In this document: piece by piece, positions 35,801 to 44,089 of the stretch
How positions within the stretch are numbered: the stretch's first letter is position 1
Layout of the letters: each line of letters starts with the position of its first letter
NCBI GenBank assembly: GCA_011033025.1
Contig: WFMF01000133.1
Span: 248,001 to 312,000, forward strand
DNA: 64,000 nt
Source: Beroe forskalii
Lineage: Eukaryota > Ctenophora > Nuda > Beroida > Beroidae
Direction: 5' to 3'
The notes under the pieces: generated by a model
Told to the model about the DNA's origin: nothing
The model's database searches: none
What the model saw: the letters and a program-made list of their open reading frames with translations, nothing else
Translations under genes and position numbers: made by a program

Positions 35801-38800
35801 CACTTTTCTCTTCTCTTTTCCCTTCTTCCTAGTTCGTTTCCCTGCTTCTTCGTAAGATTAAGAGTGTAAGACTTACCCTCTGCTCCTCTACAGATATTCC
35901 GTGACACCTCCAACACTGGAGATATCTACGTACTAGCTAACGACTGGATAACCTACGTGCCCCTGACTACTGACTGCTCGGTCCACACGACCTGTCAGAG
36001 CTGTGCCACCGCCTTCCCAGCCTGCGGGTGGTGTGTTAGCAGGACCCTCAGATCAACCTGCACGCGGGCTGACCAGTGCACAGCCAAGCGGGCCTGGCAC
36101 TCGGCATTCGAGCAGTGCGCGGCACTCGCTGACTTCGCTGTCAGACCTCAGGTAGAGTGGAACTGGAAGTGATGTGTGTTTTACAATGCGTTATTGATAT
36201 AAGATGTTTACAAATAGATTTTGTAATAAATTTTGAGTCTCTGATTTTGACGGTATTACACAAGGATTCAGTAATGTATTTTTCAGCGTTTCACTTTCAG
36301 TTTCCAATATAAGATACACCGATTCTATTTCTATGATTTAACAGCGCACTTTATTGCCAGTTTTTGGCTCTATATTTCAGTACATTAACCCTAACACTCC
36401 ACAGAACGTGACGGTGTCGCACAAGTCCCGTGTCGTGCTCGACTGCTCCTCCACAGCTAACGAGGGGAGTTACTGGATTAATGAGACAGGCATCATGTCG
36501 AACGAGGTGCGACTGCCTCGCAACGGCTCCCTCGTCATTCCCTCGGCCAGGGAGGCAGACAACGGGTGTTACATCTGCGAGCTGAGGGGCGTGAGCGGCG
36601 TGGTGTCAGCCAGAGCGTGTGTTACAGTCCTCATTCCTCCCTTCTTCTACAGGGACTTACAGGTCAGTTTTTGGGGAGAATTTCTGTAGACTTACATTTC
36701 ACTTGAACTTACAGGAGTCAGATCAGATCTTCCGTTTTGTCCTTTTTAGCTTTTTGCTATCAATGATGTTGGTATAAGTGTTGAAATAATCTCACGAACG
36801 CATGGGTTTTAGGTGTACTTTTTTTAAAATTTTGTCGCACTTGTGAACTCTAATTACCCATAGTGTGTAAGTAGACATTACACCAGATTCGTGGGTGTTT
36901 CGTCAACCGGGAATGTTTTATTTTCGTATTTGATGATAACGATAATTCAATTGGGCAAGGTAATTATTTATTGCACAATAAAATATCCATTTGATAACCG
37001 TTTACTGGTCATATGGTCTGCGAGTGGGGATAAGTTGGGACCAGGGGTCGCTAACAGAGCGATCTTTTGCTCAGCTCGGAGATCATTGATTAAATTAAGT
37101 TTGGTCCCGTGCCAATACCCACCGAACAAAAGTGATCTTATTCTGGTGATAAACGAAGTGAAATGTATCTAAAAAGTTGGAATATTCTCTCAAATTCTGT
37201 GAAATGTATCTGAATTGTACAATTCAGTGCAATAATTCGGTGTAACGTAACCAGCGTGCCATGTTCCAACCATCGTATCCGCTCTATCACGTGGCTGCCG
37301 CACTTTGCACTTCCTAATGAGTCCTTGAGAACTGATAATTGCTCTACCACAAATATTTATATTGGTGAATTAAAATTATTGGAATTTTCATTTTTTGGGT
37401 AAGATTAGTTTAATTAAGCGTCAAGTGGTTGAAAGTTTTAAGAGGCATGAGTTTAAGGGGTCGAAATGAAACCAAGACAAAATTTTTGAAGTCTCTGGTC
37501 GAAAACCTTCAGTGCCTAGATTTGTATGTCTGTCTGTGTCTGTTCACGTCTAACACGCTGTCTGTTTATCTGCCTGTCTGTCTGCCTGTCGTGGCTGTCT
37601 GTCTGTCCTGGCTGTTCCACACGGTCTAACCCGTTCTATTTCAGAGTAATGTGGTGGAGGTTGAGGTGGGAAAGGACGCATCCCTGCCCTGCAACTCCGG
37701 AGGCTCCCCCACACCCACTGTCATGTGGAGAAAGGTGCGTGTTTTGGCAGATTTAGTTTTAGTTTTGGAAGCATAATTAATTGTGTGAGTACAATTTTAA
37801 ACGCAACCCCAAAAAATTTAATAATCTGAGTCTGAGCTCAAAACTCCTGTCCGCTAGGTTCTAGAACTTGCTCCCTCATCACCCTTTCTCTTCAGATGGG
37901 CAACAGTAAGCTGCCAGAAGGGGCATTCCAAGGTCCTGATGACGAGCTGCGTATTATCCGGGCTATTGCTGGGGATGCAGGAGAGTACCAGTGTAGTGCG
38001 CAGAACAGCGTGGGAACCACCTGGAGTGAGCCTATCATCCTCAACGTTATCTGTGAGTTACATGGTCTAGTAGTAGTACTTTAGTAGCTAGCTCAGGATG
38101 AGTATGTGCATGCCCTTGTAGAAGGTTTGTCACTCATCTTTGGCTTGCTAGAGAATATAGGTAGCTAAAGTTTAAGTTGAGTCATAGAAGTATTTATAGT
38201 AAAATAACTCAAGGCCCCTAAGAAAGTAAGTTCTTATTTTACTCAGCATGATATCCATTATTCTATTTGTCATTCTTACTTAGAATTTCTGAGTAAGAAT
38301 GACAAAGAAAATCACTTCATGTCCCTATAAACCCCTCCCTCCCCTACAGCTAAACGTCCTAACGGGGGTGCCATAGAGCAAGACGCCGGAGACAGTAACA
38401 AGTCCATGGTGTCCCTGATTTCCATAGTCAGTGTCGTACTGGTCGTTATTCTCGTTACCATAGTGACAGCGCACTGCTACTGCAAACGCAGGACTCGACA
38501 GAAGAAGGTGAGAGCTAATAGCAACACACTTTCACTGCTTCCCACTCACATGAAATGAAATTAGCCCTTGTTCTTGAGACTTCTTGGAACTGTTTGCTGC
38601 ATTCATTCTTTAGTTCGGAAAATTAGAAATTTATTTCAACTTGTCATTTGCCGTACACTGAAATAAAATCCAGTGGAGTCTAGAGATGGCTCGCTAATTA
38701 GATTAAATTAGTGTAACAATACTTAAATACAATATTTAAGTACTTTGTTTGTTCCATACATCTTTAATTCCTCCCCAAATCCCTTTCTTCCACCTCTCAT

Positions 38801-39949
38801 TTCACTGATACTGTTTCAGTTCCGTCAGTTGGACCAGTGCCAAGACATTCTGCCGGGCTACAGCACCTACCTGGACCCCAGACTCACTCCCATTGGTTCG
38901 CTGAGAGATAACTCCTTGACCAGCGTGGAGGCGCTCAGACATGCGTACAGCGACACCAGCACCCCACGCTGGCTCCCTCCTCACAGTAAGAATATTATTA
39001 TCAGCAAGATGTTACGAATATATTGGAGGAAAATCCAGAATAAATGAGAAATTAAAGTCCAGATCAATCGATCATCCTTCTTCTTAAAGCTCTTAGTTCT
39101 GATAAGCTCTGAGATAAGGTAGTTGTTGAGACTAACTGAAGAATCGATTTTAGGTGTGTTCATCTGGGTTTTTACTAATACTCTCCTTCTTCTGCAGCTA
39201 TTATGTCGGGGCCTCTGACGAGTGACCACGTGCCCCCTCCTCCCTACCAGCAGTACTTCATAGAGCGACAGATCCTCAACAACCTCCAGAGGGGGAACTA
39301 CGAGAACGTGACCCCTCACGGCCCCCTCCAAGCTACCTTCCAACCCCCTTCCCCCACCGAGCGGGTCCCCATCTCCTTCACTCACGACACCCCTTACGCC
39401 AGAGTCAACCACCACCAAGGACTCTTCGCTCCTCTCAACAACACTGCCAACCATCCTGCTCCTTCTACTAACAACCCTGCTCTCATCCCTACCTCCTCCT
39501 CTACTTTCAACCCCTCCTCCTCTGCGAGTGGGGCTCAGGCTGCAGTGTCGGCAGACAGTCCTGTCTACTCCTCCGCCTCCTTCCTCCACCACAACCTCCT
39601 CCTGAAAAATAACACTCCTCTCACTAGTGTGACTCTAGCTAATAATACCACTCCCTCTCTCGTGAACAATCCTCAGTCTCTGAGTAGAGGTCCTGTTGCC
39701 GGCAACCCTGCCACTCTAGCACAAGACAGAACACATGTATATGATGAGATAGTGGTCCCTGAGGCACTGCAATCAGACCCAGCAACCACACAAGCCCCTG
39801 GGGTTATACCTAGCAACACTGGAGGGTTGTCTAGCAACACAGGAGAATCACATAGCAACACAGACTCCGTGGAGCGACCTCCCCTCCCACCTCGTGTAAC
39901 AAGGACCCCTAGCAGGAGTCCTCCAGCTATACCTGAAAACGGAGGATGA
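17839..39949 (+). CDS. Transmembrane semaphorin (sema-PSI-Ig-Ig-TM), 15 exons, 5' end missing
   Basis: A cell-surface guidance ligand or receptor of the semaphorin family. Exons: 17839-17896, 28105-28260, 28590-28683, 33400-33534, 34390-34472, 34599-34749, 35017-35336, 35575-35718, 35894-36151, 36381-36662, 37645-37734, 37896-38052, 38350-38507, 38820-38985, 39198-39949. All introns are GT-AG and phases agree throughout, giving 1000 codons plus stop. Residues 1-400 are the sema domain (LFVCGTSSFAPAC; SRIARICKDDTGDTSFFFNK; GSVFCLFKMSDIEAAF). About 405-455 is a PSI domain. Two Ig domains follow (cysteine pairs about 488/532 and 576/623), then a membrane span (about 662-683), a KRRTRQKK stop-transfer stretch and a 317-residue tail rich in Pro, Ser and Asn. 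The tail has tyrosine motifs (GNYENV, VYDEI) and RPPLPPR, which fits an SH3 ligand. The signal peptide and first sema strands must lie upstream. Two Ig domains in a membrane semaphorin is unusual: classes 3, 4 and 7 carry one. Confidence 0.95.
17929..18022. repeat. Tandem (caactgaca)n, 9-bp unit, next to a splice donor
   Basis: About ten copies of caactgaca with a/c variants lie 32 bases after the donor of semaphorin exon a. Confidence 0.9.
18300..19620. other. Semaphorin first visible intron, unique part
   Basis: AT-rich up to 19.1 kb, with phrases repeated once around 18.83 and 18.95 kb (catgaaa..aaaaacgg; tttagagactttt). From 19.3 kb it becomes GC-richer. No exon was seen. Confidence 0.5.
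19631..20107. repeat. 67-bp minisatellite, about seven copies
   Basis: The unit includes actctgcttcctggctcgac, atacgtgctccttggatca and gtgccaacaagtgcc. Spacing between copies is 67 bases (for example 19,651, 19,718, 19,785). As 67 is not a multiple of three and the unit has no stop, three plus-strand frames stay open for about 150-170 codons; these are not genes. Units differ by block variants (gatcagtgcc, gatcactgcc, gaggagtgcc). Confidence 0.95.
20110..21158. other. Intron sequence between minisatellite and foldback element
   Basis: No gene recognised. It contains two CACGTG E-boxes twelve bases apart (20,559 and 20,571). Confidence 0.5.
21169..21926. repeat. Left array of the foldback element
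   Basis: Runs of cgaaacaagc, cgaaacaaccc and gaatcaaccc. Orientation flips at gcaaaactgc-type junctions near 21,384 and 21,555, and again near 21,730, so the array is itself a chain of hairpins. All ORFs in it (F/V/L-rich on one strand, N/K/Q-rich on the other) are repeat artefacts. Confidence 0.9.
22070..22897 (+). CDS. LINE ORF1-like RNA-binding protein inside the foldback element
   Basis: A single-exon ORF of 275 codons with a clear ATG and stop, the only gene in the 5.16-kb element. Residues about 60-110 (EKIDELKSEQIELQKKLLKL and on) form a coiled coil. About 145-275 resembles the RRM-like nucleic-acid-binding part of metazoan LINE ORF1 proteins: ERRSNNLMIFGLPELDGED, then IDCYRLGKK, KIRPIRLECQ, then RVYLSPDRTKEQR. 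Such proteins coat element RNA in their families. Here no endonuclease or reverse transcriptase follows. LINEs are usually truncated at the 5' end, so loss of everything after ORF1 is not the common outcome. It may be a captured or independently maintained gene. The frame is undamaged, which suggests recent insertion or selection. Confidence 0.8.
   Translation: MDFSVNKLQTFEEKMKSMFSTVLNEAKISSLSELNEPVLMKLNKSSLVNSIISLANVFEENHSLCKSAAEKIDELKSEQIELQKKLLKLQNDQMDSVKTTVKSELSDGLKSWSDVVKKNTTQVHDSLLKTTKKSVKHVIEKVNDEERRSNNLMIFGLPELDGEDIGAKVDEVYHSMRVRVPATIDCYRLGKKEEGKIRPIRLECQNRGDVEFALVHSKRLKDSQMHSRVYLSPDRTKEQRLEHGTLVKKMKDLISSNPSKHYFIRNNKVCSADKP
23200..23205 (+). promoter_or_regulatory. Possible poly(A) signal after the ORF1-like gene (AATAAA)
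   Basis: AATAAA lies 303 bases after the stop, followed by attgttttaaaaaattgttt. The element's own gene could end here. Confidence 0.45.
23210..25565. other. Interior of the foldback element, no second gene
   Basis: I looked in both strands for a transposase, nuclease or polymerase and found only short random ORFs (up to 90 codons). Confidence 0.6.
25568..26331. repeat. Right array of the foldback element
   Basis: Same units as the left array. Orientation flips occur at ggaaaatgcaaaactgcttg near 25,832 and again near 26,119; the phrase also occurs at the left-array flips. Confidence 0.9.
26342..27243. other. Semaphorin intron, no feature recognised
   Basis: Moderate GC at first (several 'ccccatgatcc'-type words near 26.35-26.45 kb), then AT-rich. 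No repeat or exon found. Confidence 0.5.
27244..27351. mobile_element. Palindromic MITE, 'gtgcacgagaaatagg' family
   Basis: Ends cgtgcacgagaaataggcgg (27,251-27,270) and ccgcctatatctcgtgcgcg (27,322-27,341) are near-perfect inverses, and the inversion extends outward into taaacc / gggtta. The centre has gatgacgtcattatca, a CRE-like word that recurs near 30.73 and 31.2 kb, perhaps as family remnants. Confidence 0.75.
27352..28104. other. Semaphorin intron end with short tandem repeat before the acceptor
   Basis: From about 28,005 to 28,090 the words atcacttgtaacttgta and gtaaaatgcaatcacttg repeat in tandem up to the polypyrimidine tract of the 28,105 acceptor. The rest is unremarkable. Confidence 0.6.
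28105..28260 (+). CDS. Semaphorin exon b
   Basis: Acceptor ctctctcctcag, donor gtgagt. Encodes 52 residues with NDYEYCISSMGQQ and HCHNYYTLLIKLSD, ending LFVCGTSSFAPACGTRL; C-x-N-Y and CGTxxFxPxC are sema-domain hallmarks. Confidence 0.95.
28268..28374. repeat. Imperfect palindrome starting just after a splice donor
   Basis: Left arm ttccttggggtcctttccg, right arm ggaaaggatcccctgg with an inner gcttaagtcggttttttgac / cttaagtctg part. It begins about 7 bases after the donor of exon b and fills a third of the 329-bp intron. Confidence 0.75.
28590..28683 (+). CDS. Semaphorin exon c
   Basis: Acceptor cttcgtcag, donor gtaaga. Encodes KSELSYRSNEAKVNYISSNP and YSSINYLRLKE, with one base carried over. 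The usual cysteine before the N-P position of the family is not present here. Confidence 0.85.
28684..31775. other. Large semaphorin intron with promoter-like motif clusters
   Basis: No exon seen. CCAAT boxes, CACGTG E-boxes and TGACGTCA words cluster at 29.1-29.2, 29.58-29.66, 30.59-30.74 and 31.06-31.26 kb. The last cluster has three CCAAT words, CACGTG and TGACGTCAT within 200 bp and could be an internal promoter or enhancer, or reflect MITE remnants. Confidence 0.4.
31776..33314. mobile_element. TIR element, 1539 bp, in a semaphorin intron
   Basis: Perfect 31-bp inverted repeats: 31,776-31,806 (starts acagcgatgttcctgtaccg) and 33,284-33,314. A second, shorter inverted pair built from the same gatgttcctgt word lies inside (about 31,847 and 33,207). 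The subterminal zones are rich in cgagaaaacgcg and tccgcgttt words. No transposase ORF and no clear target duplication. The right end is 85 bases from the exon-d acceptor. Confidence 0.8.
33400..33534 (+). CDS. Semaphorin exon d
   Basis: Acceptor tttatttcag, donor gtgagt. Encodes NYTSYVGTEQGSNTGDFVIA and a stretch ending TWLN; the family consensus here is 'LYxGTxxDF...WLn'. Confidence 0.9.
34176..34345. repeat. Hairpin-rich CpG patch in intron
   Basis: gatcaacaacgcgcattg and gcgcgcgttgatc form a hairpin near 34,247-34,279. Nearby gcgcgaaaaca and gcgcgctt words suggest a small MITE remnant. Confidence 0.5.
34390..34472 (+). CDS. Semaphorin exon e
   Basis: Acceptor acttttcag, donor gtaact. 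Encodes SPTFIYSFETEEHVYFVFQE and IAVEISPE, matching the sema 'P-x-FV-x-sf...vYffFrE' block. Confidence 0.95.
34599..34749 (+). CDS. Semaphorin exon f
   Basis: Acceptor cacatttcag, donor gtaagt. Encodes RVYSRIARICKDDTGDTSFF and KLRLQCSYSQT, the most recognisable sema block (SRVARVCKnD-G...LKArLxCs). Confidence 0.97.
35017..35336 (+). CDS. Semaphorin exon g
   Basis: Acceptor tcccccag, donor gttagt. Encodes 107 residues including YLYTVFSGSSTI, GSVFCLFKMSDIEAAFTGPK and VPFKCGADPNW. Confidence 0.95.
35575..35718 (+). CDS. Semaphorin exon h
   Basis: Acceptor tttccacag, donor gtacga. Encodes IEGKEYKILHSGSKNGGLVR and 28 more residues; 'Y-x-vLhxGtxxG-x-v-v' corresponds to the last propeller blade of sema domains. 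Confidence 0.92.
35894..36151 (+). CDS. Semaphorin exon i (end of sema, PSI domain)
   Basis: Acceptor ctcctctacag, donor gtagag. Encodes 86 residues. DIYVLANDWITYVPLTT closes the propeller; DCSVHTTCQSCATAFPACGW begins a cysteine-rich PSI domain that ends QCAAL. Confidence 0.96.
36381..36662 (+). CDS. Semaphorin exon j (first Ig domain)
   Basis: Acceptor tatatttcag, donor gtcagt. One exon holds the whole domain: VVLDCSS, YWINETG, then ADNGCYICEL. Two extra cysteines (CYIC and ARACV) may form another bond. Confidence 0.93.
36663..37644. other. Semaphorin intron between the two Ig exons
   Basis: 982 bp. A short (tctg/cctg)n-rich tract (ctgtctgtctgcctgtc) lies at 37,525-37,610 before the acceptor. 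Nothing else found. Confidence 0.55.
37645..37734 (+). CDS. Semaphorin exon k (second Ig domain, first half)
   Basis: Acceptor tctatttcag, donor gtgcgt. Encodes VEVGKDASLPCNSGGSPTPT and VMWRK: the B-strand cysteine and the core tryptophan of an I-set domain. Confidence 0.93.
37896..38052 (+). CDS. Semaphorin exon l (second Ig domain, second half)
   Basis: Acceptor tctcttcag, donor gtgagt. Encodes ELRIIRAIAGDAGEYQCSAQ and NSVGTTWSEP; D-x-G-x-Y-x-C is the Ig F-strand motif. Confidence 0.95.
38268..38310. repeat. Hairpin, about 17-bp arms
   Basis: tttgtcattcttactta and tgagtaagaatgacaaa are inverted with one mismatch around a 7-base loop, in a semaphorin intron. Confidence 0.85.
38350..38507 (+). 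CDS. Semaphorin exon m (membrane span)
   Basis: Acceptor cccctacag, donor gtgaga. SMVSLISIVSVVLVVILVTI and VTA form a single hydrophobic helix, followed by HCYCKRRTRQKK on the cytoplasmic side. Confidence 0.94.
38820..38985 (+). CDS. Semaphorin exon n (cytoplasmic tail)
   Basis: Acceptor actgtttcag, donor gtaaga. Encodes FRQLDQCQDILPGYSTYLDP and a Ser/Thr-rich stretch up to WLPPH. Confidence 0.88.
39198..39949 (+). CDS. Semaphorin last exon (cytoplasmic tail and stop)
   Basis: Acceptor cttctgcag. Encodes 250 residues, counting one shared codon, and ends in TGA at 39,947-39,949. Low-complexity Pro/Ser/Asn/Thr sequence with GNYENV, TPYARV, PVYSSA, VYDEIVV and RPPLPPRVTRTP: several tyrosines in SH2-like contexts and one proline-rich SH3-like motif. 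Confidence 0.92.
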
Positions 39950-40195
39950 GATACCACAGCGCAGCTCTCATACTAACTCGCTGTGTCACGTGATATATAC
40001 GCGTGACAATGACATGTCACGCAGTAGTCACGCAATATGGTCACGCGTTAGGTCACGCGCTAGGGCTGTACGCGCGGCTGTAAAAAAGCTTGCTTCGAAA
40101 AGCAAGATAGAACACAAGACTCAGAACATACAGACTGCTATAACTTGTTATCATAACACCTGCAGACAATTATGTTTTTATGATTTGATAAATGC

Positions 40196-40201
40196 ATTAA
40201 A
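40196..40201 (+). promoter_or_regulatory. Possible poly(A) signal of the semaphorin gene (ATTAAA)
   Basis: ATTAAA lies 247 bases after the stop codon and is followed by tatctattgtttggtga, a T/G-rich stretch. It is the best candidate I see; transcript ends would decide. Confidence 0.4.
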
Positions 40202-40209
40202 ATATCTAT

Positions 40210-41130
40210 TGTTTGGTGATTGCTAAGATTTTGAGAATGAGATTATTATGGCTATGATTATCACACTATCATTATGTTTGTTAACTACTTTGCACGTATA
40301 TCATGATAGGGAATGACACTGGTTTGGCAATCTCTTGAAGGATTGATCATGATGTGCCAAACAAATCCTATCATTCTTATAGTCTACTACCATGTAGCCC
40401 ACTAAATTGTTGTTTTGAATCTAGGATAGTTTTAAATTGATGGTTAAGGAAGGAAGTACGAAAACAGTCAACTTCAAGACTGCGGTTGAAAATTCGTACT
40501 CTTTTCAACAAATCTTATTGCTACAAATTGATCATTAGTAAATGTTTGCCTGATATTTGTTCACCTTTTGAATTAATTTGTTTGAAATTGTTGATTGCAT
40601 TGAGTAAAATCATAGATTACTATTATACTTATACTCTTATAGTTCATAGTGATGAACTGAAACCCTACAAGTGCAATGCCCATTATAGCTCGTTAGTAAG
40701 TTAGTATAGTGGTAGTATTAATATTTTTCTTATATATTGGCTATATTTGTATTATAATAATGTTTTTTGTTGATTCGATATCAGATTTGAGTAAAAAAAT
40801 TGCCGTCGCTTCATATATTGGGTTGATCTAATCCCAACCCTGACCCTACCCAAATTTTATGCCCACCCAATTATATAAATTGAAAGGTTTTGGTGATGTG
40901 CGACAGTTAGGGTTTGGACATTTCTTCGTTTTGAGGTTATTCAGTTACATGTCTTAAAATGCCTCTTTAAGTTTAATGTTTATGTTACTTGAACATTGAC
41001 CAATTTCTCACTATATCGTATTGCCTTGTCGTGAACATTGAGGCTACTGACTTCTGTTTTCTATAGGATGTGTCATTATGTTTTGGATTTGTTATTTGTC
41101 ATGCTCCTTTGGGCATAGGTCCGTATCCTA
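40210..41130. other. Intergenic AT-rich stretch
   Basis: No gene, repeat or strong palindrome recognised between the semaphorin 3' end and the palindromes at 41.1 kb. Confidence 0.55.
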
Positions 41131-41131
41131 C

Positions 41132-41414
41132 TTTCACCTCACTGGGGTCTAAAAGATGTTTGAAAGTAGTTTGCTACCGAAGTGGGATACGATCATAGAA
41201 GCTTTTTCTATTAGTATTACTCCTAGTTTTATTCCATTCAAACTTTGAAAGACAGAAAAAAGAATATATATATTCTTTTTTCTGTCTTTCAAAGTTTCAA
41301 AGCTTGAATGGAATAAAACTAGGAGTAATACTAATAGAACGCGGGCTTATGATCGTATCCCACTTCGGTAGGCAGAACACCGGACACATCTTTTTAGACC
41401 CCAGTGAGGTGAAA
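41132..41414. mobile_element. Near-perfect palindromic (foldback) element, 283 bp
   Basis: Arms run from tttcacctcactggggtc inward to gaatatata and back out to gaccccagtgaggtgaaa. Matching blocks in order include gaagtgggatacgatcat and ctattagtattactcctag with their inverses. There is almost no loop (centre near 41,268); the two arms differ by small indels. Confidence 0.9.
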
Positions 41415-41485
41415 TCCCAATATCGAATTTCGATATAATAATAATATTTTTATAAAAATATTATATCGAAATTCGATATTGGGAT
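41414..41485. repeat. Second palindrome abutting the first, 26-bp arms
   Basis: atcccaatatcgaatttcga extends into tataat and is mirrored at 41,460-41,485 around an A/T-only centre. It begins exactly where the larger palindrome ends. Confidence 0.9.
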
Positions 41486-41865
41486 AAGGTCAAATTAGAA
41501 TTCATATTCAATCATGGGGTCTTCATCTTATTAGTTTCAAAAAATTATTTGGTCTCCGAAAATGCTGTAAAACCGAACCCAATGGCCACGCAGTGTTATT
41601 TTTTGTTTCAATGGCCTGTATGAGTAGTAGTATAACTATAGCTAAGTATTAACTGTAAATACAAAACTGAAGATGATTTGGAAAATTCTATGGATATAAT
41701 AATAATTGATATGATATTGATATAATGAATATTGGTACGTTCTCCCAAAATAGTAAATACAAGTGCAGAGAAAGGAAATATTGAAATGAAAATTAACAAT
41801 GTTAAATTATTCATTTTTACTTTCATTTTAAGTTCAGGCGTTTTATTGTATTTCAGTTCAGTTTA

Positions 41866-43825
41866 TTTGCACGCAGGGCCGTAATTCCCGGGGGGGCTAG
41901 GGGGGCTGAAGCCCCCCCCCCCAAGATTTTTGAACTGACTCAAAAAATTCTATCTCCCTATTAAAATTTCCAACTTTACTGATCTTTACAGTTTACTCAT
42001 TGAATGGGGAATGATATTGATGCATATTCGCAATTGCGAAGGTTTCAACATCATATCAACTCTTCACCCATATCAATGTCATATTTGATTGGTCGTCCCC
42101 AAGAAAATATTTGGTTCTCTTTTTTTAGCAAGTGCATCCCCAAAATTGGCTAAAATATATACTGTGCGATATTTGGCGAAATTAAGAATAATTGCTCAAA
42201 TTATTCTTATATAAGCGTTCCACTTTGATCAAGATTGTTTATTTTTCAAAAAAAAAAAAAAAATACGGCAACAATTGACCTTTTTTGACACACCTGCACC
42301 GAAACGAAACGACTGCTTGAAACAGCTTGATGAGCACAGTGACAGCTTAGCGATACAAAAAATTTAGTCATTATAAATTCTTCCTAGTCCTACTCAGTAT
42401 ATGGAGGTAGATCACTGCTTCAATTCTTTTTACGCTTGAGATCGAGCATTACGATCTCTGACCCGAAAATTGGATTTGTTTTCCTGCTCTGTGTGGGCTC
42501 GAAACCAAAATTACAGAAAAACCAAATCTAATTACAAAGTGATTTATCCAACGTTAATCTATGTTTTTCGCTCGAGGGGATCGGAAACCCATTGCCGATG
42601 CTCCCCACCGCTCCCAAAGTATCACCACAGCTTGTAGGTGCTTCCTGTACTTGCATACTTTTACGTCCTATAATATGACATGATAACATATTATTGTGCC
42701 ATTGTGTAATTGTAAACCCCGCAGAAAACAGGCGGTTCAAATGACAACATTTCACCATGATGATGACGACATTTAAACTGCCTATTTTTCCTGTGCACTA
42801 TCACAATCGGAGTTAGAGAATTATAAGCTGTGCAGGAATCAGCGTGGAGAGGTTGTCTTATATTTAGCTGCAAAATTAGAAAATGGAACGAAAACTGTTG
42901 AATAATTTCAGTTCGTTTCAAAATTTGACCTTTTTTGGTCGTCCCCATATGGTCTTCCGCTCTCAATGATATTGATTAGGGACTCTTCATGTATGCTAGT
43001 TTGTAGGTTCATCATGGTATTTTTTATCTACAAACCACAGTACAGAAGTGCTGTAATAAATCCATGTCTCCATAGTAAGTAGGCAAAAATAATAATAATA
43101 AGGAAAGAAATAACTAAATATCGTGCTCATATCATGCTCATAACATGATCATAGATTTATGCAAGTGACAAACTCGAATGAATAAAAAAGATTCAATGAT
43201 TGAGGGCGAGCTCCGGATGGAGGATGGAGCGTCTTCTGACCATTGGGCGAAACGGTAATTGAGTGCACCGGTCATGCTAATGATGGGGCGGAGTGGGGTG
43301 CCTTGCTTGTGTACTTTGGGCAGACCGTTTCGCCCAATGGTTGGGAGAAGCTCTGTCCACCATCTGGAGCTCGCTCTCAATGATCAAGGACTCCTTCAGC
43401 CTCAGGGATATCTTGGGGAAGTCAAAAAGATTCAATGATGTTCATAATAATTTAACGCCTTAAAACAAGCAAGTGCTCTGGCTCTCTGGGCTAACAATGG
43501 GTCATCAGTTGGGTAAGGGTGATTATGAGGCACAATATGTCTGCACACGGTTTTTTAACATGAAAAATTGCTCAAGACTTGTTAAAGTACCATTGTATAC
43601 GACTCATAATTTTCACGATTCTTGCCCATTTCTGTAGGCCAAAAATTCATTCTCAGACATTGAAAACCCCAAAAATTTTCCGGGGGGCTCCGCCCCCCTA
43701 ACCCCCCGCCAGGGGCTCTGCCCCTGGACCCCGCTGGGGGCTGCGCCCCTGGACCCATTCCCTGGGCTCGCTTCGCTCGCCCAGCCCCCCAACTCGAAAT
43801 TGAGAATTACGGCCCTGTTTGCACG
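41866..43825. mobile_element. hAT-like non-autonomous element, 1944 bp, 8-bp target duplication
   Basis: The element (41,874-43,817) starts CAGGGCCGTAATTC and ends GAATTACGGCCCTG. It is flanked by tttgcacg on both sides (41,866-41,873 and 43,818-43,825), a perfect 8-bp duplication. CAGGG ends plus 8 bp are classic hAT features. Subterminal regions are G/C-run hairpins (ggggggctagggggg; ccggggggctccgcccccc). No hAT transposase was found; a Penelope-like RT fragment is nested inside (43.14-43.39 kb). Confidence 0.9.
43138..43395 (-). pseudogene. Penelope-like reverse transcriptase fragment between inverted repeats
   Basis: The minus strand at about 43,240-43,326 reads GLPKVHKQGTPLRPIISMTG then ALNYRFAQW. 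'GLPKxHKxGxPLRPI-S-x-G-x-x-Y-x-l-A' is a conserved RT block in Penelope-like elements. It is only a few dozen residues long, so it is a relic. On each side the sequence is inverted: tgattgagggcgagctccgg ... cattgggcgaaacgg on the left (about 43,195-43,252), and its inverse on the right (about 43,325-43,395). Nested in the hAT-like element. Confidence 0.75.
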
Positions 43826-44085
43826 AAAATTAAATTTAATACGAATAAAAAGCTGAATTAACGCGACAATTGGCCAGTACACGCGCGCGCGTAATTGTGA
43901 GTTTCAGAATTCAGTTTGGTCACTTGGTCAATACACGCGCGCACGTGATTAGGATTTTATCCTACTCTCCGCCGCGCGCCATATTTTCCGACCCTCCAAA
44001 TTTCCGAGTGTTGCGCGCTGCCGTTAGGGTTTGGTGAAATCCATTTAGCACGTTGCTTGGTGATGGTCAGTACATGCATACGCAC
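43826..44085. repeat. CpG-rich repeat block related to the 8.3-kb block
   Basis: 43,951-44,045 is an inverted relative of 8,262-8,368: both share the words cgcaacactcgga, tttggagggtcggaaaa and ggcggag (or complements). It lies between the hAT-like element and the 28-bp minisatellite, whose first degenerate units (cagtacacgcgcgcg) already appear at 43.87 kb. Confidence 0.6.
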
Positions 44086-44089
44086 TGTT

